Assembly (NCBI GenBank): GCA_029883975.1
Contig: JAOUIL010000018.1
Coordinates: 1-47,021 of the forward strand
Length of the DNA stretch: 47,021 nucleotides
Reading direction: 5' to 3'
Origin: Betaproteobacteria bacterium
Lineage (GTDB): Bacteria > Pseudomonadota > Gammaproteobacteria > Burkholderiales > SG8-39
Every line of letters starts with the position of its first letter. The first letter of the stretch is position 1. The notes below the pieces were generated by a model, which was not told the DNA's origin, did no database searches, and saw only the letters and a list, made by a program, of their open reading frames with translations. Below are positions 9,567 to 17,566 of this stretch, piece after piece. A program made the translations under genes and the position numbers.

Positions 9567-10532
9567 TCAGACCTTGATCCGTTCGTCCGCGAGGTAGTCG
9601 CGGATGACGGTGTCCACGTCCGGGTCGGCGCGAAAGCCCATCTGCAGCGCGCGCGGCGTGCGGAAGTTCACCGGCCAGGTCTTGACGATGGCCTGGATGC
9701 GCGCGTCGGGCTTGAACACCACGCGCCCGGCGACCTTCGCGCCGGCGACGCGCTTCAGGGCCTCGAGCATCTCGGCCACGCTCGCCGTGATGCCGGGCAG
9801 ATTCAGCCAGCGCTGCGTGCCCCAGGCGTCGGCCGGCAGCTCCCACGCGTGGATGAACGCGTCCACCACGCGGCGCGGCGACAGCAGCCACACGCCGGTC
9901 TCGGGCGCGACCGGGCACTCGGACAGCTCGCCGTTCAGCGGCTCGCGCAGGATGCCGCTCGCGAACGACGAGGCCGCGGCGTTCGGCTTGCCGGCGCGCA
10001 CCACTATGGTCGGCAGCCTGAGCGACCTTCCATCGAGGAAGCCCTTGCGCGAGTAATCCGAGACCAGGTACTCGCCGATCACCTTCTGCGTGCCGTAGGA
10101 CGTCTGCGGGTTGGCGATCGTGGCATCGTCGAGCACCGCGGGCAGCACGCCGCCGAACGCCGCCACCGAGCTCGTGTACACGAGGCGCGGCGGCGTGGCG
10201 CAGCGGCGCATCGTCTCCAGCAGGAGCTCCGTGCCTTTCAGGTTGACGCGCATGCCGAGGTCGAAATCGGCCTCCGCCGCGCCGCTCACCACCGCCGCGA
10301 GGTGAAAGACCGCATCGGTGTCGGGCGGGCACACCTGCGCGAGCGTCTTCGCGTCGGACACGTCGCCGGTGACCGCCCTGAGCCTCGGCTCCTGCGCCGC
10401 GGCGGGCGGAAACGCGCCGTCGAGCAGCGTGAGCGAGGTGATGGGCTTGCCGCCGAGCTGGCCGCGCGCCAGCAGCGCCTGCGCGAGCCTGAAGCCGAGA
10501 AAGCCGCCGCCGCCGGTGATGAGGATCTTCAT
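9567..10532 (-). CDS. denD: NAD-dependent epimerase/dehydratase-family oxidoreductase, DenD-like
   Basis: 321-residue extended short-chain dehydrogenase. It has the NAD-binding motif TGGGGFLG (residues 7-14), the catalytic Ser in VYTSSVAAFGG and the Tyr/Lys pair in SYGTQKVIGE. Sequence texture and length match the D-erythronate dehydrogenase (DenD)/Gne-like group, which oxidises four-carbon sugar acids. The kinase and isomerase partners of the erythronate pathway are not in this window, so the substrate is inferred. Its ATG overlaps the helicase stop (ATGA). It is cytosolic. Confidence 0.8.
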   Translation of the reverse strand: MKILITGGGGFLGFRLAQALLARGQLGGKPITSLTLLDGAFPPAAAQEPRLRAVTGDVSDAKTLAQVCPPDTDAVFHLAAVVSGAAEADFDLGMRVNLKGTELLLETMRRCATPPRLVYTSSVAAFGGVLPAVLDDATIANPQTSYGTQKVIGEYLVSDYSRKGFLDGRSLRLPTIVVRAGKPNAAASSFASGILREPLNGELSECPVAPETGVWLLSPRRVVDAFIHAWELPADAWGTQRWLNLPGITASVAEMLEALKRVAGAKVAGRVVFKPDARIQAIVKTWPVNFRTPRALQMGFRADPDVDTVIRDYLADERIKV

Positions 10533-12463
10533 GCGCGGATTCTAGCGAAGAACTCGCGCACCTCGGCCAGCTCGCGCACCGGTTTCATCGGCGGCAGGCT
10601 GTCGCGCACCGTGCGCCCGTAGGGGCGCGAGTAGAGCCGCGGGTCGCAGATCATCAGCACGCCGCGGTCGGTCTCGTCGCGGATCAGGCGCCCGGCGCCC
10701 TGCTTGAGCTGCAGGATCGCCTGCGGCAGCTGGAACTCGGTGAAGGGGTTGCCGCCGCGCGCGCGCAGCGCCTCGATCCTCGCGGCGAGCACCGGATCGT
10801 CGGGCGGCGCGAAGGGCAGCTTGTCGATCACCACCAGCGAGAGCGCCTCGCCGCGCACGTCCACGCCCTCGCGGAACGACGCGCTGCCCAGCAGCACCGC
10901 GTTGCCCAGCTCGCGAAAGCGCGCCAGCAGCGCGCTGCGCGAGCCGGTGCCCTGCACGAGCAGCGGGTAAGGCAGCCGGTCACGCAGCAGCGCCTCGGCG
11001 CGGCGCAGCGCGCGCAGGGTGGTGAACAGCAGAAATGCGCGCCCGCCGCTTGCCTGCAGCACGGGCAGCGCGGCCTCGACCACCGCGTCCGTATAGCCCG
11101 GATCGTTCGGATCCGCAGGCATGCCCTTGGGCACGTAGAGCAGCGCCTGGTGCGCGAAATCATAGGGGCTCGGCCAGCTGCGCGCGGGCGCCGCCTCCAG
11201 TCCCATCTCGCGCTGGTAGTGGGCGAATTCGCCTCCTACCGAGAGCGTGGCCGAGGTGAAGATCCAGGCGCGCGGCGCTTCCTCGAGCTGGCGCCTGAAG
11301 AGCTCCGCGCAGGAGAGCGGCGTCAGGTGCAGCTGCACGGCCTGCCCGAACACCTCCGCCCAGCGCACCCGCTCGCCGTCCGGCTGTCCGGCGATGCGTG
11401 CGAGGAGCACGCGCGCCTCGGCCGCGCGCTTCGCGCACGACTGCAGGCCCTCGCTGCGCTCGGCTTGCGCGGCGAGCGACGCCGCGAGCGCCTCGAGCGC
11501 CGTCTCCAGCGCGGCGAGCGCCGCGCCGAAGCGCGGCCGGACCGCGGCCTGCGGCCAGGCGAGGCGCGCCGGCTCGTCGCCGAACGCGAGGCGCAGGTCG
11601 CGCGCCGCCTTGTCCAGGCCCGCCGCGAGACGCTCCAGCTCTGGCGAGGCGCCGCCCGCGGCGGCCAGCTCGAGGCGCGCGTCGCGCGCGAGCTCGACGA
11701 GCCGTCCGCTGGACAGCGTCTCGCCGAAGAACAGGCGCGCGGTCTCGGGCAGCTGGTGGGCCTCGTCGAGGATGATGGTGTTGCACGCCGGCAGCAGCTC
11801 GGCCACGCCTTCGTCGCGCAACACCACGTCGGCGAAGAACAGGTGGTGATTGACGACGACCACGTCCGCGGCGAGCGCCGCGCGGCGCGCCTTCATGACG
11901 AAGCAGTCCTGGTAGCGCGGGCATTCCTGGCCAAGGCAGTTGTCGCGCGTCGAGGTGGCGTGCTGCCAGACCGGCGCGTCCTCGGCGACGTCGGGCAGCT
12001 CGGCCCGGTCGCCGCTCGCGCTCGCCGCGGCGAAGCGCTCGATGCGGCGCAGCTGCGCGCTTTCCTCGCGGCTCGCGAGCCGCGCTTCGGCCGCGGCGCG
12101 CTCCAGGCGGTGCAGGCACACGTAGTTGGCGCGGCCTTTGAGCAGCGCGCTGGATGCGCCCGAGGCGAGCGCGCGCCGCACCGCCGGCAGGTCGCGGTCG
12201 TAGAGCTGGTCCTGCAGGGTCTTGGTGCCGGTGGAGACGATCACCTTGCCGCCGGCGAGCAGCGCCGGGACGAGATAAGCGAGCGTCTTGCCGGTGCCAG
12301 TGCCGGCTTCCGCGACCAGCGGCGCGTCGCCCTCGATCGCGGCGAGGATGGCGCGCGCGAGCTCGAGCTGCTGCGCGCGCGGCCGGTAGCCCGGGATCTG
12401 CGCGGCGAGAGGCCCGTCCGCCGCGAACAGGCGCTCGAGCGCGCGCGCGGCGGCCGCGCTCAG
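10529..12463 (-). CDS. ATP-dependent DNA helicase, DinG/YoaA-like (iron-sulfur XPD family)
   Basis: About 644-residue superfamily-2 helicase that probably unwinds damaged or structured DNA 5'-3'. It has Walker A AEAGTGTGKT, the Walker B/DEAH box ILDEAHQLPE, and four cysteines for a 4Fe-4S cluster (VCLHRLE, then CLGQECPRYQDC). The C-terminal motif VI is QGAGRLIRDETDRG. The start is problematic: no ATG, GTG or TTG lies between the upstream stop and the first conserved residues. Either a CTG at 12463 overlapping the upstream stop (CTGA) is used, or the gene starts at ATG 12586 inside the preceding gene. The C-terminus overlaps denD by four bases. Confidence 0.88.
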   Translation of the reverse strand: MSAAAARALERLFAADGPLAAQIPGYRPRAQQLELARAILAAIEGDAPLVAEAGTGTGKTLAYLVPALLAGGKVIVSTGTKTLQDQLYDRDLPAVRRALASGASSALLKGRANYVCLHRLERAAAEARLASREESAQLRRIERFAAASASGDRAELPDVAEDAPVWQHATSTRDNCLGQECPRYQDCFVMKARRAALAADVVVVNHHLFFADVVLRDEGVAELLPACNTIILDEAHQLPETARLFFGETLSSGRLVELARDARLELAAAGGASPELERLAAGLDKAARDLRLAFGDEPARLAWPQAAVRPRFGAALAALETALEALAASLAAQAERSEGLQSCAKRAAEARVLLARIAGQPDGERVRWAEVFGQAVQLHLTPLSCAELFRRQLEEAPRAWIFTSATLSVGGEFAHYQREMGLEAAPARSWPSPYDFAHQALLYVPKGMPADPNDPGYTDAVVEAALPVLQASGGRAFLLFTTLRALRRAEALLRDRLPYPLLVQGTGSRSALLARFRELGNAVLLGSASFREGVDVRGEALSLVVIDKLPFAPPDDPVLAARIEALRARGGNPFTEFQLPQAILQLKQGAGRLIRDETDRGVLMICDPRLYSRPYGRTVRDSLPPMKPVRELAEVREFFARIRA

Positions 12464-13209
12464 GGCCGGACCTCGTCCACCCGGACCCAGACCCTCCGGC
12501 TCGCCGCGTCTCGGCCGGTCGCGCCTGCGCCGAGGGCGCGATCGCGACGCGCCGAGGACTGCTCGATGCGCGCGATCTCCACCCACTCGCCCAGGCGCGC
12601 ACGCACGGTGGTCGCTGAATCCAGGCTGTCCACGCTTCCCGGGAGGGCGCCGGTGCTCTGGCGCTGGGGCGCGATCTGCAGGATGACCGTCCCTCCGGCC
12701 AGGCGCGGGATGACCTCGAAGCCGCTCGCCGCGTCGCGGATCTGGACCCCGTCCGCATGCCGGATCGGGAAGCTGGTGCCCGTCGCAATGTAGGCGCGCC
12801 CGCCTTCCAGCACCTGCAGGCGCTGATCGACGCGCTCGCCGGAGACACCGCGCGATTCGCCGGCACGCAGCTCGACCCGGCTGCCGCGATTGGAGATGCG
12901 CGCGTCCACCGAGGCTTCGGACTGCTCGGCTTGCCCTGCCGCATCGAAGCGCACCGAGATCACCAGGCGGCGCGCGGGCGCGTCGAGCGTCTGCAGCGCG
13001 CGGCGCAGTTCCTCGAGATTGCGCGGGCTCGTGCGTACGATGAGCTGGCTGCGCTGGCCGGTGAGCACGCCGCCTGGCTCGAGCAGGGGCCGCAGTGAAG
13101 GCAGCACCTGCTCCGCCGTCGTATGCCGTAGCTCGATGACCTCGAGGCTCGCCTGCGCAAAGGCCGCCCCGGCGCCCAGGAGCAGGAGAAGGTAAGTGGT
13201 TGCTTTCAC
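12460..13209 (-). CDS. Periplasmic secretin-domain protein of unknown role
   Basis: 249 residues with a cleavable signal peptide (GTG start, MKATTYLLLLLGAGAAFAQ). Next comes a short secretin N-type domain: SLEVIELRHTTAEQVLPSLR, then QLIVRTSPRNLEELRRALQTLD, the ring-building fold of type II/III secretins. The C-terminal half resembles the start of the secretin beta domain (VLEGGRAYIATGTSFPI, PRLAGGTVILQI) but is too short for an outer-membrane channel. No other secretion or pilus gene is nearby. It may be a stand-alone accessory or a channel-less relic. It is divergent from the NlpC/P60 gene, 28 bases away. Confidence 0.72.
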   Translation of the reverse strand: MKATTYLLLLLGAGAAFAQASLEVIELRHTTAEQVLPSLRPLLEPGGVLTGQRSQLIVRTSPRNLEELRRALQTLDAPARRLVISVRFDAAGQAEQSEASVDARISNRGSRVELRAGESRGVSGERVDQRLQVLEGGRAYIATGTSFPIRHADGVQIRDAASGFEVIPRLAGGTVILQIAPQRQSTGALPGSVDSLDSATTVRARLGEWVEIARIEQSSARRDRALGAGATGRDAASRRVWVRVDEVRP

Positions 13210-13237
13210 TGGAGATGTGGGCTAGATTACTTTAACT

Positions 13238-13723
13238 ATGATTCGCAAGTCCATGTATTTGTTGATTTTAACTCTTCCGATGGGCTGCGCGACGCTGCCG
13301 CCGGAACCGCCGCCGCACGACACCGGGCCAATGAGCGCGGAGCGCGCCGAAGCGTTGCTGCAGACCCTTCTTGCGCTCGGAGTCGATTACCGGTACGGCG
13401 GAAAGTCCCCGGAGTCGGGGTTCGATTGCAGCGGCCTGGTGGCGCATGTGTATCGCGAGGCCTACGGCATCGAGCTGCCGCATAACGCCCGCGCGCAGAG
13501 CGAGATGGGGGTGCGCGTGAGTCTATCGGAACTGCGTGCGGGCGATCTCCTGTTCTACAACACGCTCAACCGGCCGTTCTCGCACGTGGGCATCTATCTC
13601 GGCGACGGACGGTTCGTGCACGCGCCCAAGACCGGCGCACAGGTGAGGGTCGAGCCGATCAACGGCCGTTACTGGATACGGCGCTTCGATGGGGCACGGC
13701 GAATCCGGGCTGCATCGCTCTAG
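13238..13723 (+). CDS. NlpC/P60-family cell-wall hydrolase lipoprotein
   Basis: 161-residue endopeptidase-type lipoprotein expected to cut peptide stems of peptidoglycan. The signal peptide has a lipid-anchor Cys17 (PMGC). The catalytic triad of the NlpC/P60 fold is visible: Cys64 in GFDCSGLV, His116 in FSHVGIYLGDG and His128 in RFVHAPK. The first codons are unusually AT-rich for this window. The stop codon (13721-13723) is the first element of a Fur-box-like site serving the next gene, so the two transcription units are packed together. Confidence 0.9.
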   Translation: MIRKSMYLLILTLPMGCATLPPEPPPHDTGPMSAERAEALLQTLLALGVDYRYGGKSPESGFDCSGLVAHVYREAYGIELPHNARAQSEMGVRVSLSELRAGDLLFYNTLNRPFSHVGIYLGDGRFVHAPKTGAQVRVEPINGRYWIRRFDGARRIRAASL

Positions 13724-13741
13724 ATAACAATAATAGTTCTC
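13723..13741 (+). promoter_or_regulatory. Fur-box-like site upstream of the ferric-iron binding protein gene
   Basis: GATAACAATAATAGTTCTC matches the 19-base Fur consensus GATAATGATAATCATTATC at 14 positions. It lies 65 bases before the substrate-binding protein start, in an AT-rich patch (13720-13765). Fur with Fe(II) would repress transcription here. A sister site with the same AACAATAAT core controls the other two transporter genes. Confidence 0.65.
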
Positions 13742-13805
13742 ATTACGGTTGACCAAATTAATGAGAGCAACTACCATCTGGCCTCCCTTCGAGTCCGAGG
13801 CCCAA

Positions 13806-14834
13806 ATGTCCTTCGTGAAACGGTTTCTCCTGTTCCCCGCGCTGGCGGGGGTAATCGCGCTTCCCGCGCTCGCCGAGGACAAGGTCCTCAACATCTATTC
13901 GTCCCGGCACTACCAGACGGACGAGGCGCTCTACGAGGGCTTCACCAGGCAGACCGGCATCCGCATCCATCGCATCGAGGCGGGCGAGGACGCGCTCATC
14001 GAGCGCATCCGCAACGAAGGCGCGCGCAGCCCCGCGGACGTGCTGATCACCGTGGACGCCGGCCGCCTCTGGCGGGCGGAGCAGCTGGGCTTTTTCCAGG
14101 GCGTGAAATCGCCGGTGCTCGAGCAGCGCATTCCGGCCAGCTTCCGCCATCCCCAGGGCCTGTGGTTCGGCTACTCGATGCGCGCGCGCGTGCTCGCCTA
14201 CGCCAAGGGGCGCGTGCAGCCCTCGGAGATCCCCACTTACGAGTCGCTCGCCGAGCCGAAGTGGAAGGGCCGCGTCTGCGTGCGCTCCTCGACCAACATG
14301 TACAACCTGTCGCTCATGGCCTCGCTGATCGAGCAGCTCGGCGAAGCGCAGGCCGAAGCCTGGGCCGGGGCGGTGCGCGCCAACATGGCGCGCGAGCCCA
14401 AGGGCGGCGACACCGACCAGCTGAAGGCGGTGGCTGCGGGCGAATGCGACGTGGCGATCAGCAACCACTACTACTACGCGCGCCTCGCGCGCTCGACCAA
14501 GGCCGAGGACCGCGCGCTGGCCGGGAAGGTGGGCGTCGTGTTTCCCAACCAGTCGGGGCGCGGCGCGCACGTGAACGTCTCGGGCGCCGGCGTCCTCAAG
14601 CACGCGCCGCACCGGGAAGCCGCGGTCGCGTTCCTCGAGTACCTGGCGGGCGACGACGCGCAGCGCTACTTCGCCGACGGCAACAACGAGTGGCCGGTGG
14701 TGCCATCCGTGCGAGTGAACAACCCGGTGCTCGCGCAACTCGGCGCCTTCAAGTACGACCCGCTGAACGTCGCCGCGCTCGGGCGCAACCAGCCGGCGGC
14801 GCAGAAGATCTACGACCGCGTGGGCTGGAAGTAG
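13806..14834 (+). CDS. fbpA: Ferric-iron ABC transporter, periplasmic substrate-binding protein
   Basis: 342-residue periplasmic protein of the FbpA/FutA/IdiA family delivering Fe(III) to the FbpB permease. ATG 13806 is chosen because a classic signal peptide follows (MSFVKRFLLFPALAGVIALPALA, cleaved before EDKVLNIYSSRHYQTD) and GAGG lies upstream; the upstream ATGs give a poor leader. Iron-site features include YSSRHYQTD near the N-terminus, SNHYYYARL and a C-terminal YFADGNNEWP motif. It is preceded by a Fur-like box. The gene runs convergently into the permease gene, overlapping it by 25 bases. Confidence 0.93.
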   Translation: MSFVKRFLLFPALAGVIALPALAEDKVLNIYSSRHYQTDEALYEGFTRQTGIRIHRIEAGEDALIERIRNEGARSPADVLITVDAGRLWRAEQLGFFQGVKSPVLEQRIPASFRHPQGLWFGYSMRARVLAYAKGRVQPSEIPTYESLAEPKWKGRVCVRSSTNMYNLSLMASLIEQLGEAQAEAWAGAVRANMAREPKGGDTDQLKAVAAGECDVAISNHYYYARLARSTKAEDRALAGKVGVVFPNQSGRGAHVNVSGAGVLKHAPHREAAVAFLEYLAGDDAQRYFADGNNEWPVVPSVRVNNPVLAQLGAFKYDPLNVAALGRNQPAAQKIYDRVGWK

Positions 14835-16447
14835 CGGCGCGCGAGGATCACGAGCGGCACCAGCCCCACGGCGACGATCACCAGCGAGGGCACCGCAGCC
14901 TCGGCGAGCCGCTCGTCCTTGGCCAGGTGATAGGCCTCCACGGCCAGGGTGTCGAAGTCGAACGGCCGCAGCGCGAAGGTGGCCGGCAGCTCCTTCATCA
15001 CGTCGACGAACACGAGCAGCGCCGCGGTGGCGAGGCTCGGCGCGAGCAGCGGCGCGTGCACGCGCGCCAGCGCCGCCGCGGGGGAGGCGCCAAGGCTGCG
15101 CGCCGCGTCCTCCATGCTCGGCGTGATGCGCTGCAGCCCTGCGTCGACGGTCTGCAGCGCGACGGCGAGAAAGCGCACCAGGCAGGCGTACACCAGCGCG
15201 GCGATGCTGCCGGTGAGCAACAGCCCTGCCGGTTTGCCGGTAGCCGCCTCGACCATCCCCGCGAGCCAGTTGTCCAGCCGCCCGAGCGGCACCAGCACGC
15301 CCACCGCGACCACCGCGCCCGGCACGGCGTAGCCGAGCGCGGCCAGGCGGTTGGCGCCGGCGGCGAGCCCGCTCCTCGTCAGCCGCGCCGCGTACGCCAG
15401 GCCCACGGCCAGCGCCACGGCCGCCACGGCGGTGACCCCCGACACGGTGAAGCTGTTGGCCATTAGCGCGAGCAGGCGCGCCCCGCCGCGCGCCTCGGGG
15501 CTCTCGAGCGCGAGCTGCGCGAGGATGGCCGCGGGCAGCACGAAGCCCGCCAGCACGGGCAGCCCGCAGGCGAGCGTCGCCAGCGCGGCCGGCGCGCCGC
15601 GCAGGCGCTGCAGCGGCACCGGTTTCGCCTGCCCGCCGGCGTGGAAGGCCGAGCGGCCGCGCGTGGCGCGCTCCAGCGCCAGCACGAGGACCACGAAGCC
15701 GAGCAGGCAGGTCGAGAGCTGCGCCGCGGCGGTGGCGTCGCCCATGCCGAACCAGGCCTTGAAGATTCCCGTGGTGAACACCTCCAGGGAGAAGTAGGAC
15801 ACCGTGCCGAAATCGGCAAGGGTTTCCATCAGCGCGAGCGCCGTGCCGGCCGCGACCGCCGGACGCGCGAGCGGCAGCGCGACACGCAGCAGGCTGCCCC
15901 ACGCGCCGAGGCCCGCGAGCCGGCCGGCCTCGATGGCGCTGCGTGGCAGGTCGCGGAATGCGGCGCGCGCGATGAGGTACACATACGGATAGAGCGCGAG
16001 CGACAGCACCGCCGCGGCACCGGGGAGCGAACGGATCTCGGGAAACCAGTACTCGCGCACCTGCCAGCCGGTCAGCGCGCGCAACGCGCCCTGCACTGGC
16101 CCGGCGAACTGCAGCCAGTCCGTGTACGCATAGGCCAGGACGTAGGCCGGCATGGCGAGCGGCAGCACGAGCGCCCACTGCAGCAGCCGCGAGCCGGGAA
16201 AGCGGTAGCTGGCGACCAGCCACGCAGAGATCACGCCGATCGAGATGACCCCGCAAGCCACAAGCGCCACCAGCAGCGCCGTGTTTGCCACGTAGGCGCC
16301 CAGCAGCGTGGCCGCGATGTGCCGCCACGCATCGCCGGCCGGCTGCAGGACGCTGCCCGCGACCCAGACGATGGGCAGCGCGAGGACCCCGCCAACGACC
16401 GCCGCACCCAGGCCGGTTGCCTGCCTAACTGTTTGATAGGAAAGCAC
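14810..16447 (-). CDS. fbpB: Ferric-iron ABC transporter, fused double permease FbpB
   Basis: About 545-residue inner-membrane permease with two BPD-transport domains and about 12 hydrophobic segments. Each half ends in an EAA loop that docks on the ATPase: EAGRLAGLGAWGSLLRVALP in the first and EDAARSLGASPAAALARVHAP in the second. A TTG at 16462 would place the start inside the Fur-like site, so GTG at 16447 is preferred; neither has a clear ribosome-binding site. It is divergent from the ATPase gene and convergent with fbpA. Confidence 0.9.
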   Translation of the reverse strand: MLSYQTVRQATGLGAAVVGGVLALPIVWVAGSVLQPAGDAWRHIAATLLGAYVANTALLVALVACGVISIGVISAWLVASYRFPGSRLLQWALVLPLAMPAYVLAYAYTDWLQFAGPVQGALRALTGWQVREYWFPEIRSLPGAAAVLSLALYPYVYLIARAAFRDLPRSAIEAGRLAGLGAWGSLLRVALPLARPAVAAGTALALMETLADFGTVSYFSLEVFTTGIFKAWFGMGDATAAAQLSTCLLGFVVLVLALERATRGRSAFHAGGQAKPVPLQRLRGAPAALATLACGLPVLAGFVLPAAILAQLALESPEARGGARLLALMANSFTVSGVTAVAAVALAVGLAYAARLTRSGLAAGANRLAALGYAVPGAVVAVGVLVPLGRLDNWLAGMVEAATGKPAGLLLTGSIAALVYACLVRFLAVALQTVDAGLQRITPSMEDAARSLGASPAAALARVHAPLLAPSLATAALLVFVDVMKELPATFALRPFDFDTLAVEAYHLAKDERLAEAAVPSLVIVAVGLVPLVILARRYFQPTRS

Positions 16448-16460
16448 TCGCAATTCTAAC

Positions 16461-16479
16461 AAGAACGATTATTGTTCCC
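16461..16479 (-). promoter_or_regulatory. Fur-box-like site between the divergent permease and ATPase genes
   Basis: On the reverse strand GGGAACAATAATCGTTCTT matches the Fur consensus at about 12 of 19 positions and shares the AACAATAAT core with the site at 13723-13741. It lies between the divergent permease and ATPase starts, upstream of the -10 box at 16487, so one bound repressor could block both promoters. Confidence 0.6.
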
Positions 16480-16486
16480 GGACCCG

Positions 16487-16492
16487 TATAAT
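16487..16492 (+). promoter_or_regulatory. -10 box of the FbpC gene
   Basis: An exact TATAAT ends seven bases before the GTG start of the ATPase gene, directly downstream of the Fur-like site. The expected transcription start coincides with the GTG, so translation may be leaderless. No strong -35 is seen. Confidence 0.4.
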
Positions 16493-16498
16493 GGGTAC

Positions 16499-17566
16499 GT
16501 GAATCAGCTTGAGATCGAAGGACTGCATCATGGCTATGAAGCGCGCGAAGTCATCCGCGGGGTGGACTTCGTGCTGGCACGCGGCGCGATCGGCTGCCTG
16601 CTGGGACCGAGCGGCTGCGGCAAGACCACGGTCCTGCGCTGCATCGCCGGCTTCGAGCCCGTGCGCGCCGGGCGCATCCGCCTGAACGGCCAGCTCGTCT
16701 CGGGCGACGGCGTCATGGTGCCACCCGAAGGGCGGCGCATCGGCATGGTGTTCCAGGAGTACGCGCTGTTCCCGCACCTCGACGTGGCAGGCAACATCGC
16801 CTTCGGGCTGCGCGGCTTGAAGAGCGCCGCGCGCGAGGCGCGCGTGCGCGAGCTCGCGGAGCTCACCGGGCTCGGCGACGCGCTGGGACGCTACCCGCAC
16901 GAGCTCTCCGGCGGCCAGCAGCAGCGCGTGGCGCTCGCGCGCGCGCTCGCGCCGGCGCCCGAGCTGCTGCTGCTCGACGAGCCCTTCTCCAATCTCGACG
17001 TCGACCTGCGCGAGCGCCTGTCGCACGAAGTGCGCGACATCATCAAGGCGAGCGGCGCCACGGCCATCCTCGTCACGCACGACCAGCAGGAGGCCTTCGC
17101 GGTGGCCGACGAGATCGGCGTCATGCGCGAGGGGCGCATCGAGCAGTGGGACATCGCCTACAACCTCTACCACCGTCCGGCCAACCGCTTCGTCGCCGAT
17201 TTCGTCGGCCAGGGGGTGTTCCTGCCGGCCAGGGTGCTGAACGCGCGCCAGGTCGAGATCGAGCTCGGCACGCTCGAGGGCGACGTGCCGACCGCCTGCC
17301 AGGTGGGCTGCGACGAATGCGGCAAGGGCTGCCTCGCCGACATCCTGCTGCGGCCCGACGACGTCGTGCACGACGACGCTTCCAGCCTCAAGGCCGAAGT
17401 GGTGCACAAGGCCTTCCGCGGCGCCGAGATCCTGTACACGCTGCGCCTGGGCAGCGGGCGCCGCGTGCTGGCGCTGGTGCCGAGCCATCACAATCACGCG
17501 CTCGGCGAGCGTATCGGGGTGCGTCTCGACGTGGACCACGTCGTCGCCTTTCAGCCCGAGCGCTGA
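16499..17566 (+). CDS. fbpC: Ferric-iron ABC transporter, ATP-binding subunit FbpC
   Basis: 355-residue ATPase that powers FbpB. It has Walker A GPSGCGKTT, the Q-loop in FQEYALFPHL, the signature ELSGGQQQRV, Walker B LLLLDEPFSNLD and the H-loop VTHDQQE. A C-terminal regulatory (TOBE-like) domain begins about residue 240. That domain contains four closely spaced cysteines, Cys267, 271, 274 and 278 (C-x3-C-x2-C-x3-C), which could hold iron, zinc or an Fe-S cluster and sense metal status. GTG 16499 is chosen because upstream codons lie in the promoter. The 3' end overlaps the convergent TonB-family gene by 16 bases. Confidence 0.93.
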   Translation: MNQLEIEGLHHGYEAREVIRGVDFVLARGAIGCLLGPSGCGKTTVLRCIAGFEPVRAGRIRLNGQLVSGDGVMVPPEGRRIGMVFQEYALFPHLDVAGNIAFGLRGLKSAAREARVRELAELTGLGDALGRYPHELSGGQQQRVALARALAPAPELLLLDEPFSNLDVDLRERLSHEVRDIIKASGATAILVTHDQQEAFAVADEIGVMREGRIEQWDIAYNLYHRPANRFVADFVGQGVFLPARVLNARQVEIELGTLEGDVPTACQVGCDECGKGCLADILLRPDDVVHDDASSLKAEVVHKAFRGAEILYTLRLGSGRRVLALVPSHHNHALGERIGVRLDVDHVVAFQPER

